Source: an uncultured Aquimarina sp. (GTDB taxonomy: Bacteria > Bacteroidota > Bacteroidia > Flavobacteriales > Flavobacteriaceae). Taken from it: a DNA stretch of 64,000 nucleotides. A model generated the notes under the pieces. The model was not told the origin of the DNA. It worked only from the letters and a program-made list of their open reading frames with translations, and did not search any database. The translations under genes and the position numbers were made by a program. The stretch covers positions 21,917 to 85,916 of the forward strand of contig CANMTP010000019.1 of NCBI GenBank assembly GCA_947500845.1. Direction: 5' to 3'. Shown piece by piece: positions 9,175 to 18,787 of the stretch (positions within the stretch are counted from its first letter, which is position 1; the number at the start of each line of letters is the position of its first letter).

Positions 9175-11148
9175 TTAAAATTGATGTCGTTTAAATGCTT
9201 CGATTGCGGCATAATCTGCCAGTCCTAATTGGTGGTATTTTTTAGCTGTTTGTTGATTACGCTCTTCCGCTCTAACCCAAAATTCTCTTGAATCATCGCC
9301 TTGAAACATAACTCCATCTTTTTGCGATTGATGAAAAAAGATAGCTTTTCTCTTCTTTAACACTTCATCGGGGCTTAGGGGGACAGCCATTTCAATATCA
9401 TGAATATCCCATTCTTGCCATGCTCCCCGATAGAGCCAAACCCAGCAATCTTTCATAAAATCCTCTTCTTTTAACGTTTCTAAGGCTTTAAATAAAATAT
9501 CAAGACATACTTTGTGAGTACCATGAGGGTCTGCCAAGTCTCCTGCAGCAAAAATCTGATGTGGTTTTATTTCTTTGATTAATTTTACGGTCATCGATAC
9601 ATCTTCTTTCGAAAAAGGTTTCTTTTTTACCGTTCCTGTTTCATAAAAAGGTAGGTCTAGAAAATGTACATAAGCGTCTGGAAGTCCAAAAAAACGAGTG
9701 GCTCCCAAAGACTCGCCTCTTCTGATTAATGCTTTAAGATTTCTCACCTCGACCGAGTCTATAGTATTTTCTTGTTTTGTTTTTAAATCATTTAGAATAG
9801 AAGTTGCTTTGTTATCTATTTCTGTTTGTGACTCTATATTCTTTATCACCTCAGCATACTTAATAGCCTCTTCATCAGACACCGCAATATTACCAGAAGT
9901 CTGATATGCAATATGCACTATATGACCCTGTTCTACCAAACGTAGAAATGTTCCTCCCATAGAGATGACATCATCATCTGGATGCGGACTTAAAATCAAC
10001 ACTCTTTTTTTATGAGGCGTATTTCGCTCTGGTCTATGAGTATCATCTGCATTTGGTTTCCCTCCAGGCCATCCTGTAATGGTATGTTGTAACGTATTAA
10101 ACATTCTTATATTTAGGTCATATGAAGAGCCTTCATCTGCCAGAAGACTAGACATTCCATGATCGTTGTAATCTTTCTCAGTTAGTTTTAAAATTGGTTT
10201 TTGTACCTGATGACTTAACCAAATAATTGCTTTACTTTTCAGTTTCTCATTCCAGCGACAAGGTCCTACCAACCAGGGTGTTTTGATTCGGGTAAGTTCT
10301 TCTGACGCTTCCTGGTCTAAAACAAAAGTAGTATTGCTATGATGCTGAAGATAAGTTGCGGGGATATTTGGAGAAACAGGCCCTTCGATAGTTTGTTTTA
10401 CGACCTCTGCTTTCTTATGCCCCCAAGCCATAATTACAATACGATTTGCTTTTTTAATTGTTCCTATTCCCATAGTAATAGCCCTCTTTGGAACATTATC
10501 TATACCAAAAAAGGCAGGAGCCGCATCAGATCTTGTTAGGTGGTCTAAACTTATGCTTCGGGTTACAGAATTATAATGCGAGCCCGGTTCATTAAATCCA
10601 ATATGGCCGGTTCTTCCTATTCCTAATAATTGAAAATCCAGTCCGCCAAATGAATTAATTTTCAATTCGTAATCTATACAGTACTGATGAAGATTATCTT
10701 GCGGTATAGTTCCGTTTGGTATATGAATATTCTCGGGTAAAATGTCTATATGGTCAAACAAATGTTGATTCATAAAATAATGATAGCTCTGTACATTATT
10801 TTTATCCATGGGATAGTATTCGTCCAAATTGAAAGTCACAACATTGGCAAAACTTAATCCCTCTTCTTTATGCATTCGCACCAGTTCTTCATAAACTTTA
10901 ATTGGCGAAGAACCTGTAGCAAGGCCCAAAACACAAAATTCTTGTTTATCTTGCTTTTCTTTAATTAATCCCGCAATTTCCTGAGCAATAATAACAGAGG
11001 CATAGTCTGAACTTTTAAAAATGACGTTATGAATTTTTTCGAATCGAGTATCTTCAAACTTACCCGCTTCTCGATAGCTAATATCTTTGTAATATGGCAC
11101 AGTATTATTTTTATTTAATGTACTATCATACTGAGTTTCTGAATTCAT
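9175..11148 (-). CDS. nagB: NagB-like glucosamine-6-phosphate deaminase fused to PIG-L/LmbE deacetylase domain
   Basis: The 657-residue cytoplasmic protein has two domains. Residues about 30-295 are a NagB/RpiA-fold deaminase: LGLATGSSPIKVYEEL, FNLDEYYPM and GIGRTGHIGFNEPGS are recognisable. Residues about 380-640 are a PIG-L/LmbE deacetylase with the metal motif SPHPDDDVISMGGTF near 385 and a later DPHGTH near 542. NagB makes fructose-6-phosphate and ammonia from glucosamine-6-phosphate; PIG-L enzymes remove acetyl groups from N-acetylglucosaminyl compounds. The fusion could do both steps, which would fit the absence of a nagA gene here. Odd point: the motif GxGxDGHIAFNEP of classical NagB has Thr for the catalytic Asp (GRTGH), a feature I recall from the long Bacteroidota NagB-like proteins, so deaminase activity is not certain. 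First gene of the operon with GH20. Confidence 0.88.
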   Translation of the reverse strand: MNSETQYDSTLNKNNTVPYYKDISYREAGKFEDTRFEKIHNVIFKSSDYASVIIAQEIAGLIKEKQDKQEFCVLGLATGSSPIKVYEELVRMHKEEGLSFANVVTFNLDEYYPMDKNNVQSYHYFMNQHLFDHIDILPENIHIPNGTIPQDNLHQYCIDYELKINSFGGLDFQLLGIGRTGHIGFNEPGSHYNSVTRSISLDHLTRSDAAPAFFGIDNVPKRAITMGIGTIKKANRIVIMAWGHKKAEVVKQTIEGPVSPNIPATYLQHHSNTTFVLDQEASEELTRIKTPWLVGPCRWNEKLKSKAIIWLSHQVQKPILKLTEKDYNDHGMSSLLADEGSSYDLNIRMFNTLQHTITGWPGGKPNADDTHRPERNTPHKKRVLILSPHPDDDVISMGGTFLRLVEQGHIVHIAYQTSGNIAVSDEEAIKYAEVIKNIESQTEIDNKATSILNDLKTKQENTIDSVEVRNLKALIRRGESLGATRFFGLPDAYVHFLDLPFYETGTVKKKPFSKEDVSMTVKLIKEIKPHQIFAAGDLADPHGTHKVCLDILFKALETLKEEDFMKDCWVWLYRGAWQEWDIHDIEMAVPLSPDEVLKKRKAIFFHQSQKDGVMFQGDDSREFWVRAEERNQQTAKKYHQLGLADYAAIEAFKRHQF

Positions 11149-11702
11149 TTTTAAATTAAATTAGTTCATTAATAACTTATAAAAAATGAAGCTATCACCT
11201 ATCTGGTTTTTATGAAAAGTTTTTCGACAGATGACACAAAAGGAATTACAAATGACTCAAAATATCGATTGTATGGTTCTATAAAACAATTCATAATTAT
11301 GTTTACAAAATATTGAAGGCTCTAAAACTCAAAACTCCTTAAAATCAATATCGTGTGGTCATAGTCAAAATCAAGTTGTTCGTCGATAAAAGTCGGTTGT
11401 CTGGAGGATAAATTGAAAATCAAAAAAAATGTTCACTAATTTGAATTGTTCAGCTGTTATTCCATTAATGTGATTATGAACTCACCTTGACTTTGTGTTT
11501 TTAACCAGGATCGACCAAAAGGGAGTGGCCAGAAGTAGCGATAGCAAAGAAATTTGTCCAGATGAGGCACTTTTTGAAAGCTATAGCAGCGCTACAGACA
11601 AGAAAAGTAACGAAATATGATTGAATTTCAGACCTTTTTTAGGAAATAGAAAAAGCCAAGATGAGTTCTATATCAAGTTATCAATAAAACCAACAAAATA
11701 TA
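11149..11702. other. Intergenic region between NagB-fusion and FG-GAP genes
   Basis: These 554 bp separate two divergent genes. Near the NagB start are the direct repeats listed at 11231-11263. An imperfect inverted repeat AAACA-N11-TGTTT occupies 11284-11304. The stretch about 11505-11625 is less AT-rich than its surroundings and keeps one short frame open without a start, which could be a coding relic; no family is recognised. Nothing else is supported. Confidence 0.45.
11231..11263. promoter_or_regulatory. Direct repeat ATGACnCAAAA, 21 bp apart, upstream of NagB fusion
   Basis: ATGACACAAAA at 11231-11241 and ATGACTCAAAA at 11252-11262 differ at one base and are exactly 21 bp apart. The second copy extends to the 13-bp string shared with 866-878 before the GH18 gene. 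The centre lies about 100 bp upstream of the NagB-fusion start. Spacing of two helical turns suggests a regulator dimer on one DNA face. The regulator is not known. Confidence 0.5.
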
Positions 11703-14700
11703 ATGTTTAACAGAATTTACATACTACTTATAACAGTAGTACTACTCAGTTGTAATAATGAGAAAAAAGATAATCATGAATCAATAACTCTTACTCAAAA
11801 AGAATTATTTAAAAAACTTCCTGAATCACATACCAAGGTTGATTTTAAAAATATAGTGACCGAAACATTGTATTTCAATTTTCTTAATTACTCATACATT
11901 TATAATGGCGGTGGAATTGCAGTTGGAGACATCAACAATGACGGACTAGAGGATTTATATTTCGGTTCGAATCAGGAAAGTAATATACTATATCTTAATA
12001 AAGGAGATTTTGTTTTTGAAGATATTACCACAAAAGCCAATGTTACTGATGACTCTGGATGGACCACAGGGGTTTCTATGATCGATATCAATGCTGATGG
12101 ATGGTTAGATATTCATGTTTGCAAGTCAGGCTCTCTTCAAAATGAAGAATTAAGAAAGAATAAACTTTATATCAACCAAAAAAACGGTACTTTTTTGGAA
12201 CAGGCAAAGGCGTACGGCTTAGACTCTAAAGCATACTCAACCCAAGCATATTATTTTGATTTTGATAAAGACGGGGATTTGGATATTTATCTTGTGAACC
12301 ATAGATCAGATTTTAATAATAATGTTGCTATTGATCTTAAGATTCAGCTTGATTTTCGCCAAGATAGTACAGATCAACTTTTTGAAAATATAGGTGGAAC
12401 TTTCAAAGATATTACCACTACTTCAGGGATTCTTAATAAAGCCTGGGGGTTAAGTGCAGCTATTGGTGATTTCAATGAAGATGGTTGGCCTGACATTTAT
12501 GTTGCTAATGACTTTTTGGAACCAGACTTTCTTTATATCAATAATCAAGACGGAACTTTTACAGATAGAATTCTTGAAATATTCGATCACATTCCTGCTA
12601 ATAGTATGGGTTCTGATTATGCAGATATCAATAATGACTTGAGACCCGATCTGATAACTCTTGATATGCTTGCAGACGATCATCAAAGAAGTAAAGAGAA
12701 TATGGCCACGATGAGTACCGAAAATTTTAACTATTTGGTGAATTCGGGATATCATCATCAGTATATGTCCAATATGCTGCAGTTAAATCTTGGTAACGGT
12801 GTTTATAGCGAAATAGGACAAGTTTCAGGAATTGCGAAAACCGATTGGAGCTGGGCTCCACTCATTGCTGATTTTAATAATGATGGCTTAAATGATCTCT
12901 TCGTAACCAATGGAATACAACATGATTTATCCAATCAGGATTTTAGGAATCAAATGAAAGACAATATCCGTAATCGAAAAAAAGTCACGCTAGAGCAAGC
13001 GATTAGTTTGATGCCTTCATCCAAATTGCAAAACAAAATGTTCGCTAATCAAGGGGATCATACTTTTTTGCCAAAATCTGAAAACTGGGGATTATCAGAA
13101 AAAGTGAATTCAAATGGTGTTGTCTATTATGATCTTGATAATGATGGTGATCTGGATCTTGTTCTTAATAATCAATCTGAAGTCGCCACTATTTATAGAA
13201 ACTACCAGTCCAATAATTTTATCTCAATGACTATCAAAGGCCAGCATCATAATCCAAACGGAATCGGGGTCAATGTAACCGTATATACAAAAAGTTCACA
13301 ACAAGTAAAAGAATTATATACCAGTAGAGGGTTCCAGTCATCGGTTACCAATAAAATTCATTTTGGATTGGGAAAAACTAATCATATTGATAGCATCCTG
13401 ATCCAATGGCCCAAAGGTAATATTAGCAAATTAAATAATATTCCGGCTAACCAAAATCTAGTTATAGACTATCCAAATGACAAAAATGATTTTATTTCAA
13501 CTATCAATAAGCAATCCCAATTTTTATCGGTACACGACGCTTCAAAATTCGGAATTAACTACAAAAATTATGAACAACCCTTCGATGATTATGCGCTGCA
13601 ACTCCTGTTACCACAAAAACAAAGTGAGAAAGGAGCTGCACTGGCTGTAGCCGATGTTAATAATGATGGAAGAGATGACTTTTTTGTAGGTAATGGCAAA
13701 GGCGCCACTGCTACTCTCAACATTCAAAATGAAGACGGAAGCTTTAAATTATCAAGTCGTGAAGCTTTCCGAAAGGACAGTGATTATGAGGATAAAAAAG
13801 CGATATTTTTTGATATGGACAATGACAATGATCTAGATTTGTATGTTGCTACCGGAAGTTATGAAGACGTTATAGATAGTACTTTGCTTCAGGATAGGAT
13901 TTATGAGAATGATGGAAAAGGAAACTTCAAAAGAATGAATGTATTGCCGAAAATACCCTCAAACTCAAATGCAATTGCTGCTGCAGATGTTGATCAAGAT
14001 GGGGATCAAGACCTTTTTGTCGGTGGTGGCATTATACCCGGAAAATATCCATTGTCTTTTCCCTCATTTCTATTAAAAAACAACAATGGGACTTTTACCA
14101 AAATGGAAAATAAAGACATTGTAGGTTTTGATACTTTAAAAATTGTGAATGACGCTGCTTTTTCAGATTATGATCAGGACGGTGATCAAGATCTTTTGGT
14201 TGTTGGCGAATGGATGTCGATCCATATTTTTGAAAATACCAATGGTTCTTTTAAAAAGTCAGAAATTCCTGAATTACATAATTACAAGGGCTGGTATTTT
14301 AAAATTCATCCCTCTGACCTCGATAAAGATGGTGATACAGATTACCTAATCGGAAATTTAGGTCAAAACAATAAATTTCATCCAAATCAGGAAAAACCGC
14401 TACATATTTATGCAAAAGATTTTGATGACAACGATAGTTTTGATATCATCCTTAGTAAGGAATCTAAAGGAGGATTGTTATTACCCGTTCGTGGAAAAGA
14501 ATGTTCATCAGAACAGATCCCAGAATTAGCACAAAAATTCAAAACATATAGAGAATTTGCTTCAGCTTCTTTAATAGATATCTATGGAGATAAAGACTTG
14601 AAAGAAGCTACTCATTATATTGCTACCGATTTCAGTAATATGATAATGCTAAATAACGGAAACGGAACTTTTGACATACAGGAGTTACCTAAAGCTGCAC

Positions 14701-15020
14701 AATTTGGGCCAACCACAGATTTTCTAATCGCAGATTTTAATGCTGATGGAAACAAAGATATTTTTGGAATCGGCTCACTATATGAAGCCGAAGTTGAAAC
14801 CGTAAGATACGACGCTTCTAAAGGGTATTTTATTTTTGGAAATGGAGTAAAAGATCAAATAGCTTCATCAGTAAAGCTTCCTAACGTTCTAAACCGCTTG
14901 CAAACTAGGGCTATGGAGTTTATAAAAATAAACGGAAAAGAGTATATCATTCTCTTAAGCAAAAATGACAAATTAAAATTTCTAGAATGGAACTTCAATA
15001 AAGAAAACCCCAATAAATAG
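11703..15020 (+). CDS. FG-GAP/VCBS repeat lipoprotein with ASPIC/UnbV domain
   Basis: A large lipoprotein of 1105 residues (lipobox ending VVLLSC, Cys17). It carries many FG-GAP/VCBS propeller repeats with calcium-type loops such as DINNDGLEDLYF, DFDKDGDLDIY, DLDNDGDLDLV, DVDQDGDQDLF and DYDQDGDQDLL. In the middle, around residues 510-600, is an ASPIC/UnbV domain (YTSRGFQSS and HFGLGKT), after which a second propeller set begins. Proteins of this build are common beside SusC/SusD genes, but no enzymatic role is established to my knowledge; a surface binding or scaffolding role is inference. It is convergent with the GH18 chitinase gene and is transcribed away from the NagB fusion. A hairpin overlaps its stop codon. 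Confidence 0.9.
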   Translation: MFNRIYILLITVVLLSCNNEKKDNHESITLTQKELFKKLPESHTKVDFKNIVTETLYFNFLNYSYIYNGGGIAVGDINNDGLEDLYFGSNQESNILYLNKGDFVFEDITTKANVTDDSGWTTGVSMIDINADGWLDIHVCKSGSLQNEELRKNKLYINQKNGTFLEQAKAYGLDSKAYSTQAYYFDFDKDGDLDIYLVNHRSDFNNNVAIDLKIQLDFRQDSTDQLFENIGGTFKDITTTSGILNKAWGLSAAIGDFNEDGWPDIYVANDFLEPDFLYINNQDGTFTDRILEIFDHIPANSMGSDYADINNDLRPDLITLDMLADDHQRSKENMATMSTENFNYLVNSGYHHQYMSNMLQLNLGNGVYSEIGQVSGIAKTDWSWAPLIADFNNDGLNDLFVTNGIQHDLSNQDFRNQMKDNIRNRKKVTLEQAISLMPSSKLQNKMFANQGDHTFLPKSENWGLSEKVNSNGVVYYDLDNDGDLDLVLNNQSEVATIYRNYQSNNFISMTIKGQHHNPNGIGVNVTVYTKSSQQVKELYTSRGFQSSVTNKIHFGLGKTNHIDSILIQWPKGNISKLNNIPANQNLVIDYPNDKNDFISTINKQSQFLSVHDASKFGINYKNYEQPFDDYALQLLLPQKQSEKGAALAVADVNNDGRDDFFVGNGKGATATLNIQNEDGSFKLSSREAFRKDSDYEDKKAIFFDMDNDNDLDLYVATGSYEDVIDSTLLQDRIYENDGKGNFKRMNVLPKIPSNSNAIAAADVDQDGDQDLFVGGGIIPGKYPLSFPSFLLKNNNGTFTKMENKDIVGFDTLKIVNDAAFSDYDQDGDQDLLVVGEWMSIHIFENTNGSFKKSEIPELHNYKGWYFKIHPSDLDKDGDTDYLIGNLGQNNKFHPNQEKPLHIYAKDFDDNDSFDIILSKESKGGLLLPVRGKECSSEQIPELAQKFKTYREFASASLIDIYGDKDLKEATHYIATDFSNMIMLNNGNGTFDIQELPKAAQFGPTTDFLIADFNADGNKDIFGIGSLYEAEVETVRYDASKGYFIFGNGVKDQIASSVKLPNVLNRLQTRAMEFIKINGKEYIILLSKNDKLKFLEWNFNKENPNK

Positions 15021-15050
15021 CAGCCACAAAGCTATTTTATTAGGGTTTCC
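15003..15050. terminator. Probable bidirectional terminator hairpin
   Basis: The arms 15003-15021 and 15031-15050 pair as GAAAACCCCAATAAATAGC with GCTATTTTATTAGGGTTTCC, allowing one bulge and a few mismatches. It lies between the convergent FG-GAP and GH18 genes and overlaps the FG-GAP stop codon. Confidence 0.6.
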
Positions 15051-15084
15051 AACAATTAAAAACTAACTTATTCAAAAAGTTTTA

Positions 15085-16926
15085 TTAATTACAAGTCCCG
15101 ATAGTTTTCCACCAGTGTTCTCCACTGCCAGGGGTTACCCAAAGAGGACCTGTTTGTGCTTCGTATAGCGTTCCTTGGTAAACCGCTCGATCTCCTTGAT
15201 TATATATAGTAGGATAGGGTTGCCATGCTGAAACTGTGCTGCAAGATCCGCCTCCTCCACCAGAGGATTGAACGGTAATTGCGACTGTAGCCGAAGTATT
15301 GGTTGTTCCCAAATTATCTGTAGCTACTGCTGTAATGTTGTAATTCCCTACAGCCACATTAGACCAATTATACGAATACGGACTTGAGTTATCTTCTCCT
15401 AGCTTGGTACTTCCTTGAAAAAATTCAACTTTAGCTACACTTCCATCACTATCAGAAGCAGTTGCAGATATGGTGATCGTTTGACCTACTGTTACGGTAG
15501 AATTGTTCGACGGGGCCGTTATGGTTACCGAAGGAGCTTGATTACCAGTTCCTCCACCTCCATCGCAATTCCTTATAAAATCCCAAGGGTTAGGATCTGT
15601 ATTGGCTGAAGGAATGTCTCCTCTTGTCCACCATTTTGCTTTGTACAATTTGTTTTGATATACAGCTTCCTGACCAGCGGTATACGTGTTGGCAGCAGCC
15701 CATGATGCTGAATCACAACCGGTACCACTACCGCCTCCACCTCCATCTCCTCCTCCGGAGTAAGGTGATTCTGGGTAATTCTCGGCATTAGCAATTGCCT
15801 GTGATTGTGATATTCCTCCCAATACTTGACTGGCGACATGTAAATATCCATAAGCCGATGATGCACCATCACCCAATAACAATTGCCAGATCATGATACC
15901 ATCATTATTAGAATTATTCGCCGCAATGTGACCTGAAAGATCTGCCATTGTCTGGTAGGTATAGGTATAATAGGGACCCCAAGGTTCGTTAGGATAATGG
16001 GTTCCTGCGGCAATAGAAAATCCATATTGATTTGCATAATGCTTGTAGGCATCATACATAATTTTTCGATTACTTGCGGCACCTGTATTGTATCCTTGAT
16101 AGGCAATTAAATCAATTTTATCACCAACGGCCTTCATAACGGGTATCATATGCCCGGTCGTAGCAAAACCAAACAAGCTAATCGCTTGGTTTGGTGAAGT
16201 AGCATTGTATAAATTTGCGTCAGATTCTCCTGTAACTATATTTCTTCTGCTATATGCAAAAGGAGAAGCAGTATCATCATTATTTAATCCCCCCAAAGCG
16301 CCAACACCAGCAGGTGCACACGCTAGCAAATATTGACCTTTTGGCATGATAGCCCTAGAGTTATTAAAAAAATCAATAAAACGTTGAATATTAATAGGAT
16401 CTCCGATAGTTGCAAAACTTCCATTAGGTTCAAAATCCCAGTCAATTCCTTCGAACCCAATATCATCCACCAGATCTTTTATTTGCTGATAATTAATGTC
16501 ATAAGCAGCATTGGATCCCCAGTAGGTTTCCCCTCCTACCGATAAAATCACTTTGATACCTTTGGATTTTAAAACGGCCACAGATTCTTTTAGTGTGGCT
16601 CCTCCATAAGGTGTTTGAATACCTGTGGCAGTAATATCTAAAGAACCTTTTTGATATCTCAGATTAGGTTTGGCAAAGGCTAAAAAGACATGAGTTACGT
16701 GCTTAGGGATGTCTCTTAATTTAGATCCCTGACCTGTAGTTGTCCAACTTTCTGACCAAGAGGGAAAGTATCCTAGAACAATGGGCTCGGTAAGTGCTTT
16801 ATTAATACTCAGGGACTCATTGGGATTTTCGGCCTCAAGTGTTTCATCTAAAAAATTTTCATGGGTACATGAAAATAAGCAAAGCTGCAATAGAATGACT
16901 GCGGTAAGTTTTTTAAGTAGTTTCAT
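15085..16926 (-). CDS. GH18 chitinase lipoprotein with two CBM5/12 modules
   Basis: The 613-residue protein begins with a lipoprotein signal (lipobox ending LCLFSC, Cys20), so it is probably anchored to the outer membrane. A GH18 barrel spans about residues 50-385, with VILSVGGETYW and the catalytic stretch GFEGIDWDFEP; the last Glu is the proton donor. The first Asp of the usual DGxDxDxE is Glu here. A glycine-rich linker leads to a CBM5/12 chitin-binding module (about 405-455, with WWTRGDIP), then a Big-type Ig-like domain (about 465-555), a second Gly/Ser linker and a second CBM5/12-like module at the C-terminus (WQPYPTIYNQGDRAVYQG, EHWWKTIG). Two binding modules point to insoluble chitin as substrate. 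It is the third gene of the SusC-SusD-chitinase run, 120 bp after SusD. Confidence 0.95.
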   Translation of the reverse strand: MKLLKKLTAVILLQLCLFSCTHENFLDETLEAENPNESLSINKALTEPIVLGYFPSWSESWTTTGQGSKLRDIPKHVTHVFLAFAKPNLRYQKGSLDITATGIQTPYGGATLKESVAVLKSKGIKVILSVGGETYWGSNAAYDINYQQIKDLVDDIGFEGIDWDFEPNGSFATIGDPINIQRFIDFFNNSRAIMPKGQYLLACAPAGVGALGGLNNDDTASPFAYSRRNIVTGESDANLYNATSPNQAISLFGFATTGHMIPVMKAVGDKIDLIAYQGYNTGAASNRKIMYDAYKHYANQYGFSIAAGTHYPNEPWGPYYTYTYQTMADLSGHIAANNSNNDGIMIWQLLLGDGASSAYGYLHVASQVLGGISQSQAIANAENYPESPYSGGGDGGGGGSGTGCDSASWAAANTYTAGQEAVYQNKLYKAKWWTRGDIPSANTDPNPWDFIRNCDGGGGTGNQAPSVTITAPSNNSTVTVGQTITISATASDSDGSVAKVEFFQGSTKLGEDNSSPYSYNWSNVAVGNYNITAVATDNLGTTNTSATVAITVQSSGGGGGSCSTVSAWQPYPTIYNQGDRAVYQGTLYEAQTGPLWVTPGSGEHWWKTIGTCN

Positions 16927-17046
16927 AATCTAAATGGATGTTTGTGTTAGGTAATTGTCTCCTCATATGTCCTTTCAATTGATAAAAAGAGAGAAACCAG
17001 ATTGACATTCTAACTTCCCTCTTTTCGGAATTTATAGCAATTCAAA

Positions 17047-18669
17047 TTAAAAATTTCCTCCGGGTACATCCCACCAAAGTCTTGTACCTGCATTATCAGG
17101 ACCTTTCAGTAGTGCTCTTGCAGCTTCAACACCTTGAGGATTAGTATTTCTTTCACTTGCAGGAAAAGCCAATCTACGTACTTGAATATCAGTATCAACG
17201 GTACCATCACTATTGTTAACAACAACTGGAAAAATTTTGGGATATCCTGTTCGCCTAAATTCACTCCAAGCCTCCTGTCCATCAGGGAACATGGCTATCC
17301 ATTTTTGAGTGATGATCTTTTCAAGTTTTTTTTCATTATCATCTGCATCGTCCCATGCGATTTTTATATCTGTTAGTGCCTCAATATTATTAGATGAAGT
17401 CAATGGGTCAATATAATCAATAGGCGTATTTATTGAATTATTGATGTATTCAGTTCTTCCAGATGCCTCATATTGCGAAAAAGAGGTAGCAATACCTGTT
17501 TCGTAATTAGATCGAGCATTTCCAGCACCAGCCCACCCTCTTAAAGCTGCTTCTGCTTTTAAGAAATATGTTTCTGCAGCAACCATTAGCTGAATATCTG
17601 TGGTTGGATCTCCTGATTGGTCATAAGTACTTCCTAACTTTGAAAATGCGACATAATCTGATTTCTGTTGAGAATCATCTCCATTGTACTTATCTAATAG
17701 TGGCATACCGCCACGCAATCCTTTAAGGGTACCTTCTACTACTTCAGATTCTTGAAACATTTTTGTACCTCTGGGATCCTCATAACCTACTAAAATCGAC
17801 TCCATAGATGCGTTCATACGAACATCATTCCAACTCGAGTTAAACACTGTTAATGGATGGGTTTGGCCTCCTTTAATGATAAAATTCTCATTATTTGTCT
17901 CGATTAATCCACCTGAGTTAGCAAGGGCTTTTTCTCCTTCAATTTTCGCTTTAACAGGATCTACTTTTGAAATGCGAATTGCTAATCTTAATCTTAAAGT
18001 ATTAGCAAATTTTACCCATGAAGGAAGGTTTCCATCATATACTAGGTCAAAAGCTGAAAATTGTTTATTATCTTCATCAAATTGTGATAAAACAGCTATC
18101 GCTTCATCTAATTCTTCAAAAAATTGAGCATAGACTTCTTCCTGAGAGTCAAATTGAGTGAAATCGACAACATCTACTCCATAATTTGAATAGATTATTG
18201 GACCATATACATCTGTAACTCTATGCATGGCCTCGACTTTTAAAACTAAGGCCAAAGCAGAAAATAAAGGAAGATTTTTTTCTTCAGCTAAACTTTCAAT
18301 AACTTCTACATTAACCATAACTCCTCTTGAGGAATATGGAACATCCCATGCCCATTGATCCCAAAAGTCTACAAAACCATAATTCGTAGTATTCACCCCT
18401 TTCACGAATGGAAGAGGTGGTGCCATATATCCACTAAATGTATCTGCATTTAAATTATGTTGCAATTGTGTATGCCATGCTGGATCGTACCTATAAATAT
18501 TTTGAAATATTGGGCTAAAAGGCCCTCCAATATCTAAAAAGTCCCCAGAACTTTGATCATCTGTAACACCATTCGGGTCTCTATTCAATGACTCGAAGTC
18601 ATCGGTACAGGAAAAGAGAAAGGACATTCCGAAGGTCAATATTAGAATGGTTCTTGTTATTATTTTCAT
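17047..18669 (-). CDS. SusD/RagB-like outer-membrane glycan-binding lipoprotein
   Basis: A surface lipoprotein that caps its SusC partner and binds the ligand. The ATG at 18669-18667 is preferred over an upstream in-frame ATG at 18732, because it gives a standard lipoprotein signal ending FLFSC (Cys21) followed by TDDFESLNRDPNG, the typical SusD start. The mature part has the TPR-rich SusD architecture with VKFANTLRLRLAIRIS and a C-terminal region with KWIAMFPDGQEAWSEFRRTGYP, which is characteristic of the SusD-like group 2 family (540 residues in this reading). It follows SusC by 118 bp and precedes the GH18 chitinase, so the expected ligand is a chitin oligosaccharide. Confidence 0.95.
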   Translation of the reverse strand: MKIITRTILILTFGMSFLFSCTDDFESLNRDPNGVTDDQSSGDFLDIGGPFSPIFQNIYRYDPAWHTQLQHNLNADTFSGYMAPPLPFVKGVNTTNYGFVDFWDQWAWDVPYSSRGVMVNVEVIESLAEEKNLPLFSALALVLKVEAMHRVTDVYGPIIYSNYGVDVVDFTQFDSQEEVYAQFFEELDEAIAVLSQFDEDNKQFSAFDLVYDGNLPSWVKFANTLRLRLAIRISKVDPVKAKIEGEKALANSGGLIETNNENFIIKGGQTHPLTVFNSSWNDVRMNASMESILVGYEDPRGTKMFQESEVVEGTLKGLRGGMPLLDKYNGDDSQQKSDYVAFSKLGSTYDQSGDPTTDIQLMVAAETYFLKAEAALRGWAGAGNARSNYETGIATSFSQYEASGRTEYINNSINTPIDYIDPLTSSNNIEALTDIKIAWDDADDNEKKLEKIITQKWIAMFPDGQEAWSEFRRTGYPKIFPVVVNNSDGTVDTDIQVRRLAFPASERNTNPQGVEAARALLKGPDNAGTRLWWDVPGGNF

Positions 18670-18787
18670 TTGATTATAAATTATGTTTTTTAAAATTATT
18701 TTCAATAACACTGAGTTTTGTTCAAACCTCAATTTATACGTAAAAAACGATGATTTTAAAATCGTTACTACGTTTATTTACTGTCTA

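Noticed and set aside
12450..12758. Leftward frame of 102 codons inside the FG-GAP gene
   Set aside because: Antisense to a strongly supported gene, with no recognisable domain or signal.
18670..18732. Upstream ATG for SusD
   Set aside because: It places 21 extra residues before a normal lipoprotein signal; the lipobox position would be wrong.
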